From Clostridium saudiense (GTDB taxonomy: Bacteria > Bacillota > Clostridia > Clostridiales > Clostridiaceae), in contig NZ_CBYM010000026.1 of NCBI RefSeq assembly GCF_000577815.1, positions 1 to 46,609 of the forward strand: a DNA stretch of 46,609 bases, given 5' to 3'. Of the stretch, positions 33,672 through 42,512 are shown in pieces. The first letter of the stretch is position 1. The number at the start of each line of letters is the position of its first letter. The notes beneath the pieces were generated by a model that had not been told where the DNA came from, did not search any database, and was given only the letters and a program-made list of their open reading frames with translations. The position numbers and the translations under genes are program-made.

Positions 33672-34817
33672 TTATTTTACAGGAATTAAGTTACCACCAT
33701 ATAGTCTCATTTCTTTAAATTTTATTTTAAAGGCTTTTTGGTAAGCTTTGATAGCTTCTAAGTCACGTCTAGTACCAATACATACTGAATTTCCTGAAAG
33801 TGTACCACGTGCAGTTCTTCCAGCTCTATGTAAATATTCATCTGGATTTGCAGGGAAATCCATGCTTATAATATGAGTAACCTCTGGAATATCAAGACCA
33901 CGAGCTGATACATCAGATGAAACTAAAACATTGAATTTACCATTTCTAAAAGCTTCGATAGATCTTTGTCTTTCTTCTTTAGAAGCATTTCCATAAATTC
34001 CAGTAGATTTAACCTTATGATAATCTAATTTTTCATTTATATTTTGAAGTTCAGTACTATTATTTACAAATACTATAGCTCTTTCTGGGTTTTCAGCAGC
34101 TAAGAATTTTCTTAGTGTTTCAAATCTATCCCTAAATTCACAAGCTATATACATATGTGAAATATTAGGATTTAATACAGAAGTTCCTGCTGATTTAACA
34201 ATCTCAACATCCTTAACTAGTGATTTAGCTATATCTAAAGATGTAGGATTTATGCTTGCAGAGAAGAACATAAGTTGTCTATCTCTCATAGTAGCTTTAA
34301 TAATATCTTTAATTATTGTAGATTTATTTTTGGCTAAAAGACTGTCAGCTTCATCCATAACTATAGTTTTAATAGTATGTGCAGTTATTTTTTTCTTTTT
34401 AATTAAGTCTAAGACTCTTCCTGCAGAACCTACTATTATATGTGGCTTTACTTCTTTAAGTTTTTTTATTTGTTTTTCAATATTTGATTCACCCATTATT
34501 GTTAATGAAGTTATATTCATATTGGAGTTTTTTGCAAGTAATTTAATTTGTGAATCTATTTGCATAACTAATTCATGAGTAGGAGCTAAAACTATAGCTT
34601 GCATTTCTTTTTTATCAGTATTTATTTTTTGAAAAATAGGGCATAAATAAGCTAATGTCTTACCACTTCCAGTATGAGATTCTGCTATTATATCTATATT
34701 TTCTAAAGCTTTTGGAATAGTAAGCTTTTGAACCTCTGTAGGTGAAGTTATCCCTTGAAGCTTTAATCCTTCTATTATGTTTGTATTTAAATTAAGTTCA
34801 TTAAATGACATATTCAT
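33672..34817 (-). CDS. DEAD-box ATP-dependent RNA helicase
   Basis: A 381-residue helicase that remodels RNA using ATP. The core motifs are present in order: HTGSGKT (48-54), APTHELVMQ, DEAD (155-158), SAS (186-188), SARGLDIPEV and HRAGRTARG. There is no long C-terminal RNA-binding tail, so it is a minimal member, shorter than CshA or DbpA. GAGGAGAAT precedes the start. It probably acts in ribosome assembly, cold response or mRNA decay. Monocistronic. Confidence 0.92.
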   Translation of the reverse strand: MNMSFNELNLNTNIIEGLKLQGITSPTEVQKLTIPKALENIDIIAESHTGSGKTLAYLCPIFQKINTDKKEMQAIVLAPTHELVMQIDSQIKLLAKNSNMNITSLTIMGESNIEKQIKKLKEVKPHIIVGSAGRVLDLIKKKKITAHTIKTIVMDEADSLLAKNKSTIIKDIIKATMRDRQLMFFSASINPTSLDIAKSLVKDVEIVKSAGTSVLNPNISHMYIACEFRDRFETLRKFLAAENPERAIVFVNNSTELQNINEKLDYHKVKSTGIYGNASKEERQRSIEAFRNGKFNVLVSSDVSARGLDIPEVTHIISMDFPANPDEYLHRAGRTARGTLSGNSVCIGTRRDLEAIKAYQKAFKIKFKEMRLYGGNLIPVK

Positions 34818-35178
34818 TTTATTCTCCTCGGTTATTAATAATTATCTATTTTAGTATACACTAAAAATAATTTAAGTATAGAAATTTATTTTTTTTAATA
34901 TAAAATGATTTTTAAATAATTAGTACATAATAATAATATATTAAAATTAACAAGGTAAAAAATGGAGGAAAAATGAATAAAATGTTAAGATAATGTTTAA
35001 TTTTTGTTAAAAAAATTAAAAAGATTTTTGGGAGTATACGTATACTTACAACTATATAGCCATTTTTAATTAAAAAACAGTATTAATATATTTAGAAAAC
35101 TAAAACTTGAATTTTAGTACCAAAGTGATAATATAATAATAAAGTAAGTGAAAGTCAAATACAAAGGAGAAAAAAGAG
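34818..35178. other. 361-base divergent intergenic region
   Basis: The region separates the leftward DEAD-box gene from rightward yhgE. It is extremely AT-rich, without a gene. It contains a 14-bp perfect palindrome (35033-35046) and a probable -10 for yhgE near 35131. I see no RNA structure beyond that. Confidence 0.5.
35033..35046. promoter_or_regulatory. 14-bp perfect palindrome, candidate operator
   Basis: AGTATACGTATACT is an exact palindrome about 130 nt upstream of yhgE, in otherwise A/T-run sequence. yhgE/pip genes are often controlled by TetR-type regulators that bind such sites, but no such regulator lies adjacent. Confidence 0.45.
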
Positions 35179-37326
35179 ATGAAGGATGCATTTAAAATTT
35201 ATAAGAATGATATGAAAAATATCTTTAAAAATTATGGTGCACTAATTGTTGTTATAGCATTATGTATACTACCATCTTTATATGCTTGGTTTAATATCAA
35301 AGCATCTTGGGATCCATATGCTGAATCGGCTACTAGTGGAATTAAGATAGGAGTTGTAAACAAAGATTTAGGGGCAACTTTAAATGGTAAAGAAGTTAAT
35401 TTGGGAAATGATGTTGTAGATGAATTGAAAAATAATAAGCAGATGGGATGGCAGTTTGTAAGTGAAGAAGAAGCAACTAAAAATGTTGAAGAAGGCAAAT
35501 ATTATGCCATGATTACAATTCCAGAGGATTTTTCAAAGAGTCTTACATCTATAATTACACAAGATATTGAAAAAGGAAATATAATATATACAGTAAATGA
35601 GAAGATAAATGCAATTGCGCCTAAGCTTACAGATAAGGGAGCAAGTGCTATACAAGAAAAGGTAAGTAAAGCAGTTGTAGAAACTGCAAGTGATGCAATC
35701 TTTGGAGTAGGAAAAGATTTAGGAACTGAATTAGAAAATCAGCTTCCTAGATTAAATAATATTTATAATCAATTATTAGAGGTTCAAAGTCAGTTTTCTA
35801 ATATAAATGATGTTGTAAATTTAGCTGGAGATGGAGCTGATAAATTAAAAACATTAATTTCAGATATTCAAAATGATATTCCTTTAATAACTGAAACATT
35901 AGAAAATTCACAAAAGTTAGGTACAAATTTAGAAGAATTTTTAAGTACTTCAAAAAGTAATTTAAATAATATTGCACCTGTAATAAAGAATGATATAAAA
36001 ATATTAAATGAAATTGCAAATGAAATTTCTACAAATACAAGTGCATTAGTTGATGCAATTAATTCAGGATCAGCATATGCACCAGAAATAGTTGATAGTA
36101 TTTTAGAAAAGTTAAATAGCATAAATAAGAGTGCTGAATCATTAATTGGAATATTAGAAACTATGAATAAATTTAATCCAGGAAAATTTGATGATATTAT
36201 TAATACCTTAACAAACGTTCAAGGAGCAATAAATAAATCAATTACTGCGTTAAATACAGTTAAAGATAGTATAGCTAATGGTGGAACACCAGATTTAAGT
36301 TTATTAAATAACGTTATATCATTTACTAATGATGTAAGTAATATTACAAATGATTTATATAATAACTTTGATTCAAATATTACTAATAAAATTAATACTA
36401 TTTTTGATGATGCATATACTGTAGCAGATAATGTAGTATCAGTATTAAAAGAAGCACAAGATAAATTACCACAAGTAACAGATATTATGAATACTGTTTA
36501 TGAAGGTGCTGATAAGGGTATCGAGGGGATTGATTTTGTAAAATCAAAACTTCCAGAAGCTGAAAATTTGCTTAATGATTTAATAAGTAAAATAGGAAGT
36601 GTTAATGATAGTACAGATATTAAAGAGCTTATAAATTATTTAAAGAGTGATGTAGATACAAGAAGTGACTTTTTATCAAATCCTGTTAATATTATAGAAA
36701 ATAAATTATTCCCAATGGGTAACTATGGAACAGGAATGACACCTTTCTATACAGTATTATCATTATGGGTAGGATTATTATTATTGGCATCTATGCTAAC
36801 TGTTGAAGCAGAGGGTGAATACTCTGCAGCATCACAATATTTTGGAAAAATGTTGTTATTTATGACAATAGCAATAATTCAAGCGATAATAGTATCATTA
36901 GGGGATTTATATGTTTTAAAAATATATTGTGTAAATCCGGCTTTATTTGTATTAAGTAGTGTATTTACTAGCATTATATTTACATTTATATTATATTCAC
37001 TATGCTCAGTGCTTGGAAATGTAGGTAAAGTATTAGGAATTGTACTATTAGTTTTACAAATAGGTGGTTCAGGAGGAACATTCCCAATTCAATTAACACC
37101 AAAGTTCTTCCAAGCAATTAATCCATTTTTACCTTTCACTTATGCGATTTCACTTGCAAGAGAATCTATAGGTGGAGTAGTTCAAAGTGTATTGGTTAAG
37201 GATATAGTTGTTCTGTTAATATTTGGAGCAATCTTTATATTAATTTCATTATTCTTAAAGAAACCAATTAATAAATTATTACATGGATTTGCTGAAAGTA
37301 TTGAAAAGAGCGGTATTGGAGAATAA
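35179..37326 (+). CDS. yhgE: YhgE/Pip-family membrane protein
   Basis: A 715-residue integral membrane protein of the YhgE/Pip (phage infection protein) family, related to ABC-2-type permeases and to ESX/type VII-linked membrane proteins. An N-terminal TM (about 20-40, followed by LYAWFNIKASWDPYAES, a family hallmark) leads to a large extracellular region rich in helices and coiled coils (about 45-510). A C-terminal block of about five TM segments follows (515-700, with GGSGGTFPIQLTPKFFQAIN). In Lactococcus, Pip is a phage receptor; elsewhere the role is unclear. AAAGGAG precedes the start. It appears monocistronic. Confidence 0.88.
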   Translation: MKDAFKIYKNDMKNIFKNYGALIVVIALCILPSLYAWFNIKASWDPYAESATSGIKIGVVNKDLGATLNGKEVNLGNDVVDELKNNKQMGWQFVSEEEATKNVEEGKYYAMITIPEDFSKSLTSIITQDIEKGNIIYTVNEKINAIAPKLTDKGASAIQEKVSKAVVETASDAIFGVGKDLGTELENQLPRLNNIYNQLLEVQSQFSNINDVVNLAGDGADKLKTLISDIQNDIPLITETLENSQKLGTNLEEFLSTSKSNLNNIAPVIKNDIKILNEIANEISTNTSALVDAINSGSAYAPEIVDSILEKLNSINKSAESLIGILETMNKFNPGKFDDIINTLTNVQGAINKSITALNTVKDSIANGGTPDLSLLNNVISFTNDVSNITNDLYNNFDSNITNKINTIFDDAYTVADNVVSVLKEAQDKLPQVTDIMNTVYEGADKGIEGIDFVKSKLPEAENLLNDLISKIGSVNDSTDIKELINYLKSDVDTRSDFLSNPVNIIENKLFPMGNYGTGMTPFYTVLSLWVGLLLLASMLTVEAEGEYSAASQYFGKMLLFMTIAIIQAIIVSLGDLYVLKIYCVNPALFVLSSVFTSIIFTFILYSLCSVLGNVGKVLGIVLLVLQIGGSGGTFPIQLTPKFFQAINPFLPFTYAISLARESIGGVVQSVLVKDIVVLLIFGAIFILISLFLKKPINKLLHGFAESIEKSGIGE

Positions 37327-37342
37327 GTTAATAAGTATTTTA

Positions 37343-37391
37343 TATAATAATGGGCGATGTATTTGATTTTAATACATTGCCTATTATTATA
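37343..37391 (+). terminator. Hairpin after yhgE, terminator-like
   Basis: The arms 37343-37363 and 37371-37391 are complementary at 19 of 21 positions (core AATAATGGGC and GCCTATTATT). A clear T-run is absent, so termination may be partial. Confidence 0.6.
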
Positions 37392-37495
37392 TAAGTACAA
37401 AGTAAGCAAAAAAAATTAGTAGTAAATAGTTAAAAAGTATGATAAAAGTAGTATATATTACGTTTACAAAATATTCATAAAATTAAGGAGAATTT

Positions 37496-38587
37496 ATGAG
37501 AAGAAAAGAAATCGATTGGATAAGAAACATATGCATATTAATGTTGTTTATTTATCATACATCAGCAATATTTACAGACTTTGGAGATTTTTATATTAAA
37601 ACAGAAAAAAGTAATATTTTTTCTAACATATTTATACTATTAACTTTTTCTTGGTATATGCCTTTATTATTCTTTTTAGCTGGGGCATCAACATATTTTG
37701 CTCTTAAAAGAAGAAGTGAATTTGAATACATAAAAGAAAGAACTAAAAAGCTATTACTTCCATTTATATTTGGAATAATAGTAATAGTACCTCCTCAAAC
37801 TTATTTAGCTAGACTTTGGAGAGGTGAAAGTAATATAAACTATTTTAGTCATATGAAAATGTTCTTTACGAATGTAAGTGATTTCATGGGGTTTGATGGA
37901 GGTTTCACACCTGCACACCTTTGGTTCATATTATTTTTATTTGTGATTTCATTAATTGGTGTTAGTATTATTAAATGCTTTAAGCTTATTGGTGGAAAGA
38001 AAGTAATGAACAAAATTAAAAATGTTATTTTAAGTAAATACGGTTTATTTATAGTTATTGCATTAACTTTTATTGCAGAAATGGTACCAGGGGTTGGTGG
38101 AAAGGGATTAATTTTAAATCTTTTAATGTTCTTATTTGGATATATTACTTATAGTGATATTGATTATATAAATGCTATTTTTAAATATAGAAGAACATTT
38201 GCAATATCAAATGGAATTATTATTATATTAGGACTTGGATATTTTTTAAGCTTAAGAAACATGGAAATAGGTATCTTAAAGAATATAGCTGAAAATGGAA
38301 TTAAATGTTCTATGATAATTACGGCTATCATAACTATAGTTGGTTATGGAATAAAATATATGAATAAAGAAAATAAATTATTAAGGTATTTAAATAAAGC
38401 TTCATTTCCAGTATATATTATGCATCAAACTATTTTATTAACATTAGCATTTTTTATATTACCATTAATGTTTCCACAATGGTTTTCTATAATTATAATA
38501 AACTTGTTATCGGTTTTAATAACATTTGGATTATATGAAATAATTAAAAGAACAAGATATATAGGAATATTACTTGGAATGAAATAA
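37496..38587 (+). CDS. Acyltransferase family 3 membrane protein
   Basis: A 363-residue protein with about ten TM segments of the acyltransferase_3 (OafA/NolL-like) family, which transfers acyl groups such as acetyl to cell-surface sugars or lipids. The N-terminal MRRKEIDWIRNICILMLFIY with a following HTS is the family signature. A catalytic-type Arg and His lie near residue 75-140 (RTKKLLLPF, PAHLWFILFLF), and a late IMHQTILL. TAAGGAG precedes the start. The substrate is unknown; it could modify cell wall or teichoic acid. Monocistronic between hairpins. Confidence 0.87.
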   Translation: MRRKEIDWIRNICILMLFIYHTSAIFTDFGDFYIKTEKSNIFSNIFILLTFSWYMPLLFFLAGASTYFALKRRSEFEYIKERTKKLLLPFIFGIIVIVPPQTYLARLWRGESNINYFSHMKMFFTNVSDFMGFDGGFTPAHLWFILFLFVISLIGVSIIKCFKLIGGKKVMNKIKNVILSKYGLFIVIALTFIAEMVPGVGGKGLILNLLMFLFGYITYSDIDYINAIFKYRRTFAISNGIIIILGLGYFLSLRNMEIGILKNIAENGIKCSMIITAIITIVGYGIKYMNKENKLLRYLNKASFPVYIMHQTILLTLAFFILPLMFPQWFSIIIINLLSVLITFGLYEIIKRTRYIGILLGMK

Positions 38588-38616
38588 CTACTTTAGATGA
38601 ATATAAAAATAAAATT

Positions 38617-38663
38617 ACCCATATAGATTAGGCAAATAGGAGTGTCTAATCTATATGGGTTTC
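38617..38663 (+). terminator. Terminator of the acyltransferase gene
   Basis: ACCCATATAGATTAG (38617-38631) and CTAATCTATATGGGT (38646-38660) pair perfectly; TTTCT follows. Confidence 0.8.
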
Positions 38664-38778
38664 TATTATATAAAAAAATAACTTTATGAATATTAGATGA
38701 TAAGTTAGGAAAATATTTTAGTATTTTTTAGGTTAAACTAAGTTATAGGATGAGTATAGTCTTTGGAGGAATTAACAA

Positions 38779-39678
38779 ATGAAGAAGGAAGTATTTTTGA
38801 AAGATATCAAAAATGGTACAGAAATAAAAATATCATTGATGGTAATGAGGGTAATATTTAGGGATACAAGTAAAGTAGTATGTATTTTAGCAGATAAAAC
38901 AGGTGAAATAAAAGCAACTATACCAAATAAAACAGGAGATATTATTGAAGGAAAGGTTATAGAAATAGAGGGTAAGAGAGATGTTAACTTAGAAGTTAAA
39001 AAATATGCATTGGTAAAAGAGTATAATGCTATAGATTACTTGCCTACAGTAAAAAGGGATATAGAGGATATAATGACTGAAATTGAATTGTATACAGATG
39101 AATATATAATTTCAAGAGAAGGAAAGGCTTTAAATGATTATTTCTTTAAAGATGAAAGTTTCTTAGAAAAATTTAAAAGAGCCATTGGAGGAGTTTCAAT
39201 GCATCATAACTATATAGGGGGATTAGCAGAGCATACATTAGGAGTAATGTATTTAACAATTATGCTTTGTGAAAGGTATAATTGTAGAAATAAAGAAATT
39301 GCAATTTTGGCAGCAAAGTTACATGATATAGGGAAAATATATGAATTATATTATGATGGACCATTTAAGTATACATTAAGAGGTGAAATGGAAGGTCATA
39401 TAGTAATAGGAATACAGATGATAGAAAAAGCATTTAATGATAATCCTGGTTTTTATAGTGAGGATTTTATTACAAGAATAAAAGGATGTATAGTACAGCA
39501 TCATGGAAAACTTGAGTATGGATCACCTAGGGAAATGAGAATGGAGGAATCTTTTATTCTTAATTCTGCCGATTCTATTGATGCAACTATGAATAAGATA
39601 GAACAAATAAAGGAAAAAACAGAAGCTGGAAGTTGGTCAGAATATGATAGAAGGATTGAAACAAAGTTATATTTATAG
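38779..39678 (+). CDS. yhaM: YhaM-family 3'-5' exoribonuclease (OB-fold plus HD domain)
   Basis: A 299-residue protein with an N-terminal OB-fold (about 10-90, with ILADKTGEIKATIPN) that binds nucleic acid, and an HD phosphohydrolase domain (about 140-280) with HHNYIGGLAEHT, LHDIGK (about 182) and IVQHHGKLEYGSP. YhaM removes nucleotides from RNA 3' ends with manganese in Firmicutes. Its length is slightly below the 314 residues of the Bacillus protein. GGAGG precedes the start. A small acidic protein gene follows after 36 nt. Confidence 0.88.
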   Translation: MKKEVFLKDIKNGTEIKISLMVMRVIFRDTSKVVCILADKTGEIKATIPNKTGDIIEGKVIEIEGKRDVNLEVKKYALVKEYNAIDYLPTVKRDIEDIMTEIELYTDEYIISREGKALNDYFFKDESFLEKFKRAIGGVSMHHNYIGGLAEHTLGVMYLTIMLCERYNCRNKEIAILAAKLHDIGKIYELYYDGPFKYTLRGEMEGHIVIGIQMIEKAFNDNPGFYSEDFITRIKGCIVQHHGKLEYGSPREMRMEESFILNSADSIDATMNKIEQIKEKTEAGSWSEYDRRIETKLYL

Positions 39679-39714
39679 TGATATAGAATTATTATAAGGA
39701 AAGGAGATGGTAAC

Positions 39715-39891
39715 ATGAATGGATTTAAGGATAAATTAAATGAAGAGGATATATTTGTAGAAAGTGAAAGTAGCAATACTTCCATTGTAAATGTTGAAAG
39801 TATAGTTAAGTCTAATAATAAAAATAATTTTAATGATTTAAAGGATAATATAGATATAGAAAGAGAGAAGTTTGGGCAAAATAATAAGTAG
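39715..39891 (+). CDS. Small hydrophilic protein, 58 residues
   Basis: ATG 39715 has AAAGGAGATGG upstream, 36 nt past the yhaM stop, so it is probably in the same transcript. The peptide opens MNGFKDKLNEEDIFVES, is rich in Asn, Asp, Lys and Glu, and has no hydrophobic segment. No family is recognised. The strong ribosome binding site is the main evidence that it is real. Confidence 0.55.
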   Translation: MNGFKDKLNEEDIFVESESSNTSIVNVESIVKSNNKNNFNDLKDNIDIEREKFGQNNK

Positions 39892-40010
39892 ATATTAGAT
39901 AAAAAATGTATTTTTGCAGTTTTAATTATGTAACGAAAAATTAACTAATTTATAAATTGACTTGGATAATTAATATGGATATAATCTTTTATAATAGTGA
40001 GGTGGAGAGT

Positions 40011-40262
40011 ATGAGTATAAGAAACAATAAGAAGATTATTTTTGGAGCACTATCAGCAGTTGTGGCATCAGTTGCAGCTGGGGTATTAGTTAAAAATAAT
40101 ATTGATAAAAAAGCTAGTAATCAAGGCGAAAAGAAGAAAGAAAAGAAAAGTAAAAATGTATATTACACAGTATATTTAAATGATATTTATAATCCATATG
40201 ATGATAAAACTATGTCAGAAGATGATATGATAGAAGAAATAAAAAAAGAAACATCATTATAG
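40011..40262 (+). CDS. Small single-TM protein, 83 residues
   Basis: The start at 40011 is preferred to an upstream ATG at 39957 because GAGGTGGAG (39999-40007) immediately precedes it. A basic N-terminus (MSIRNNKKI) leads into one membrane segment (about 9-26, with ALSAVVASVAAGVLV), then a lysine-rich stretch (KKKEKKSK) and an acidic end. It could be a lipid-anchored or membrane-tethered small protein. No family is recognised. A long terminator follows. Confidence 0.62.
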   Translation: MSIRNNKKIIFGALSAVVASVAAGVLVKNNIDKKASNQGEKKKEKKSKNVYYTVYLNDIYNPYDDKTMSEDDMIEEIKKETSL

Positions 40263-40276
40263 AAAATAAAAGAGTG

Positions 40277-40338
40277 TTTACTATTAATTTACTTTTGTTT
40301 ATTATAATGTAAGTAAATTAATAGTAAATGCTTTTTTA
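40277..40338 (+). terminator. 18-bp perfect terminator hairpin
   Basis: TTTACTATTAATTTACTT (40277-40294) and AAGTAAATTAATAGTAAA (40311-40328) pair perfectly, followed by TGCTTTTTT. Confidence 0.85.
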
Positions 40339-40460
40339 TTATTTAAATTTAATAAAAAATATTATTTGGTATTTTTTTAAAGTTGCTATATTATAATAAG
40401 AAAGTGAGATAGTTGCATTTTTGAATGGGAAAATAATAGCTTTATTACCATAGAAAATTG

Positions 40461-40469
40461 TGCTATAAT
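40461..40469 (+). promoter_or_regulatory. Extended -10 promoter of the SCIFF gene
   Basis: TGCTATAAT is an extended -10 (TGn plus TATAAT) 35 nt before the SCIFF start. The -35 position holds only TTTATT. GGAGG (40492-40496) is the ribosome binding site. Confidence 0.6.
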
Positions 40470-40503
40470 TACAACGGTATATTTTTTTATTGGAGGATTC
40501 GAC

Positions 40504-40641
40504 ATGAAACACATAAAAACAATCAATAAGACAAACATCAAAAACAGTCTTTGCAAACCAGGTTGCAAAGAATGTGCAAACTCATGCCAATCAGCTTGCA
40601 AAACTTCTTGCACAGTTGCTAACTTAGAGTGTGAAAACTAA
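40504..40641 (+). CDS. scfA: SCIFF precursor peptide (six cysteines in forty-five residues)
   Basis: A 45-residue ribosomally made peptide, the substrate of the radical SAM maturase encoded downstream. The family is defined by its length and Cys spacing; here C21, C24, C28, C32, C36 and C43 match, with the near-invariant core SCQSACKTSCTVAN. The maturase joins a cysteine sulfur to a threonine in this core, forming a thioether (sactipeptide/ranthipeptide class). An additional cysteine, C17 (NSLCKPGC), makes seven. GGAGG sits 7 nt before the ATG. The final function of SCIFF is unknown; it is nearly universal in Clostridia. Confidence 0.95.
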   Translation: MKHIKTINKTNIKNSLCKPGCKECANSCQSACKTSCTVANLECEN

Positions 40642-40649
40642 TTAAGGAC

Positions 40650-40678
40650 AAGCAGTAACTATTTACTAGTTACTGCTT
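40650..40678 (+). terminator. Hairpin after SCIFF, probable attenuator
   Basis: AAGCAGTAACTA (40650-40661) pairs perfectly with TAGTTACTGCTT (40667-40678), with no long T-run after it. It may stabilise the short SCIFF mRNA or cause partial termination, giving more peptide than maturase. Confidence 0.65.
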
Positions 40679-40699
40679 AACTTTATAAATGAGGTTCTA

Positions 40700-40900
40700 A
40701 ATCTGTGATTTAGTTAACCGAATTTACTCATTCGACCGTAGGGAGCAGGAGTTTCCTTTGAATTGGAATCTGTGATTTAGTTAACCGAATTTACTCATTC
40801 GACTGGAGGGAGAAGGAGTTTCTTTTAAAAGGAATCTGTGATTTAGTTTAGTAGAAATTACACAAGATGTACTTATCTAGTTAAGAGGATAAGGAGTTTT
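40700..40900 (+). repeat. Three tandem 66-78-nt units with a conserved hairpin
   Basis: Each unit opens with AATCTGTGATTTAGTT (starting 40700, 40767 and 40833), contains a hairpin with TACT in its loop, and ends with AGGAGTTT (40747, 40814 and 40892). In units 1 and 2 the stem is CGAAT/ATTCG; in unit 3 it is AGAT/ATCT, so the sequence differs but pairing is kept. The first 11 nt AATCTGTGATT can themselves pair. I do not recognise this as a named RNA family. Confidence 0.75.
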
Positions 40901-41017
40901 ATTATAATTATGTGGAAGTTGAGTTTATCTAATTGATATTAGGATTAAATGAATTATTAGGTTGTAATCGCGAGAAAGAGCGTATTAATAAAAAAGAATA
41001 CTAGGAGGAATTGTGAA

Positions 41018-42370
41018 ATGGCTTTAATACACAAATTTAAACAAGGAGATAACTTCTTTGTTTTAGACGTTAATACAGGGGCTGTACATATTGTAGACGA
41101 ATTAGTTTACGATTTAGTAGATGATAATAAACTAAGAGATAAAGAAGAACTTATAAAAGAATTTGGAGCTAAATATGGTGAAGAAACTATATCAGAAGCT
41201 TATGAAGAATTATTAGAGCTTATAGATGAAGATATATTATATTCAAGAGATCAATATGAAGATATAGCACATTCATCAATGGATGATAGAGATTATATTA
41301 AAGCAGTATGTTTAAATATAATTCATGGATGTAATTTAAGATGTAAATATTGTTTTGCTGATGAAGGTGAGTATAATGGACATAAAGGTGTAATGTCTGT
41401 TGAAACAGCAAAAAAGGCGATAGATTACGTAGTAAAGAGAAGTGGTCCAAGAAGAAACATTGAAATTGATTTATTTGGTGGAGAACCAACAATGATCATG
41501 GACAAAGTTAAAGAAATAATAGCTTATGCTAGAGAAAATGAAAAGGCTTGGAACAAGAATATCAGATTTACTATGACTACAAATGCAACTCTTTTAACTG
41601 AAGAAATGATGGATTTCATGGATAAAGAAATGGGTAACATAATCCTTTCATTAGATGGTAGAAAAGAAGTTAATGATAATGTAAGAATTAAAGTTGATGG
41701 AAGTGGTTCTTATGATGATATACTTCCAAATATTAAGAGAATGATTGAAAAGAGAGATAAATCTAAGCATTACTATGTAAGAGGAACATTTACAGGAGCT
41801 AATACTGACTTCTATGAAGATGTTAAGGCTATGGTAAATGAAGGATTTAGAGAAATTTCAATTGAACCAGTAGTTTTAGAAAAAGGACATTTCTTAGAGC
41901 TTAAAGAAGAGCACTTACCAGAAATATTTGAAAACTATGATAAACTATATAATGAAATGGCTAGAAGAAAGAAAGAAGGAGATGAATTCAACTTCTATCA
42001 CTTTAACATTGATTTAAATGGTGGACCATGTGTTTATAAAAGAATTTCAGGATGCGGTGCAGGATTTGAATATGTTGCAATAACTCCACAAGGAGAAGTT
42101 TATCCATGTCACCAATTTGTAGGTAAGGAAGAATTTAAGCTAGGAAGCATTTATGATGATACTTATGATGCTGAATTAGGTAAGAAATTTAAGAAGGCTC
42201 ACATCTATAACAAGCCAAAATGTAGAGAATGTTGGGCAAGATTCTACTGTAGTGGTGGATGTCAATCAAATAACTTTGCATTTAATGGAGATATGAATAT
42301 TCCTTATGAAATAGGATGTAAAATGCAAAAGAAGAGAATTGAATGTGCAATAGCACTTAAAGCTGAATAA
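41018..42370 (+). CDS. scfB: SCIFF radical SAM maturase (ranthipeptide synthase)
   Basis: A 450-residue radical SAM enzyme with an N-terminal RiPP recognition element (about 1-85) that binds the precursor. The 4Fe-4S site is C105, C109 and C112 (GCNLRCKYCF), and SAM binding is marked by GGEP (154-157). A C-terminal SPASM domain holds auxiliary clusters with C338, C346, C364, C402, C405, C411, C415, C434 and C443. The enzyme forms Cys-to-Thr thioether links in SCIFF. AGGAGGA (41003-41009) precedes the ATG. It lies 376 nt after the precursor gene and ends at a good terminator. The length matches characterised members such as CteB. Confidence 0.95.
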   Translation: MALIHKFKQGDNFFVLDVNTGAVHIVDELVYDLVDDNKLRDKEELIKEFGAKYGEETISEAYEELLELIDEDILYSRDQYEDIAHSSMDDRDYIKAVCLNIIHGCNLRCKYCFADEGEYNGHKGVMSVETAKKAIDYVVKRSGPRRNIEIDLFGGEPTMIMDKVKEIIAYARENEKAWNKNIRFTMTTNATLLTEEMMDFMDKEMGNIILSLDGRKEVNDNVRIKVDGSGSYDDILPNIKRMIEKRDKSKHYYVRGTFTGANTDFYEDVKAMVNEGFREISIEPVVLEKGHFLELKEEHLPEIFENYDKLYNEMARRKKEGDEFNFYHFNIDLNGGPCVYKRISGCGAGFEYVAITPQGEVYPCHQFVGKEEFKLGSIYDDTYDAELGKKFKKAHIYNKPKCRECWARFYCSGGCQSNNFAFNGDMNIPYEIGCKMQKKRIECAIALKAE

Positions 42371-42377
42371 GATAACG

Positions 42378-42411
42378 AATAAGGACAGGCATTTGCTTGT
42401 CCTTATTGTTT
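42378..42411 (+). terminator. Terminator after the SCIFF maturase
   Basis: AATAAGGACAGGCA (42378-42391) pairs with TGCTTGTCCTTATT (42394-42407) with one G-T pair. The loop is only two bases, and a T-rich tail follows. Confidence 0.8.
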
Positions 42412-42512
42412 ATTATTAAAATATATTGGTTTATAATATTAATAAATATTATTGAATAAAGCCGTAGAGTTTATAGCTTGTGTTTAAGCAAAAAATAAGA
42501 GGTGATACATAA

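Larger units (their letters stand above)
40642..41017 (+). other. 376-base intercistronic region between SCIFF and its maturase
   Basis: No gene is supported here. It holds a hairpin right after the SCIFF stop (40650-40678), then three tandem repeat units (40700-40900), then a hairpin CTAAT-TGAT-ATTAG near 40930-40943, and AGGAGGA (41003-41009) for the maturase. This length and order are unusual for an operon spacer and suggest RNA-level control. Confidence 0.7.

Noticed and set aside
35798..36122. Open frames on the minus strand inside yhgE and several other genes
   Set aside because: They lack ribosome binding sites, are antisense to well-supported genes, and have low-complexity protein sequences typical of AT-rich shadow frames.
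40700..40900. The tandem repeats as a CRISPR array
   Set aside because: Repeat units are adjacent, with no unique 30-40-bp spacers between identical repeats. There are only three copies, one of them diverged, and no cas gene is near.
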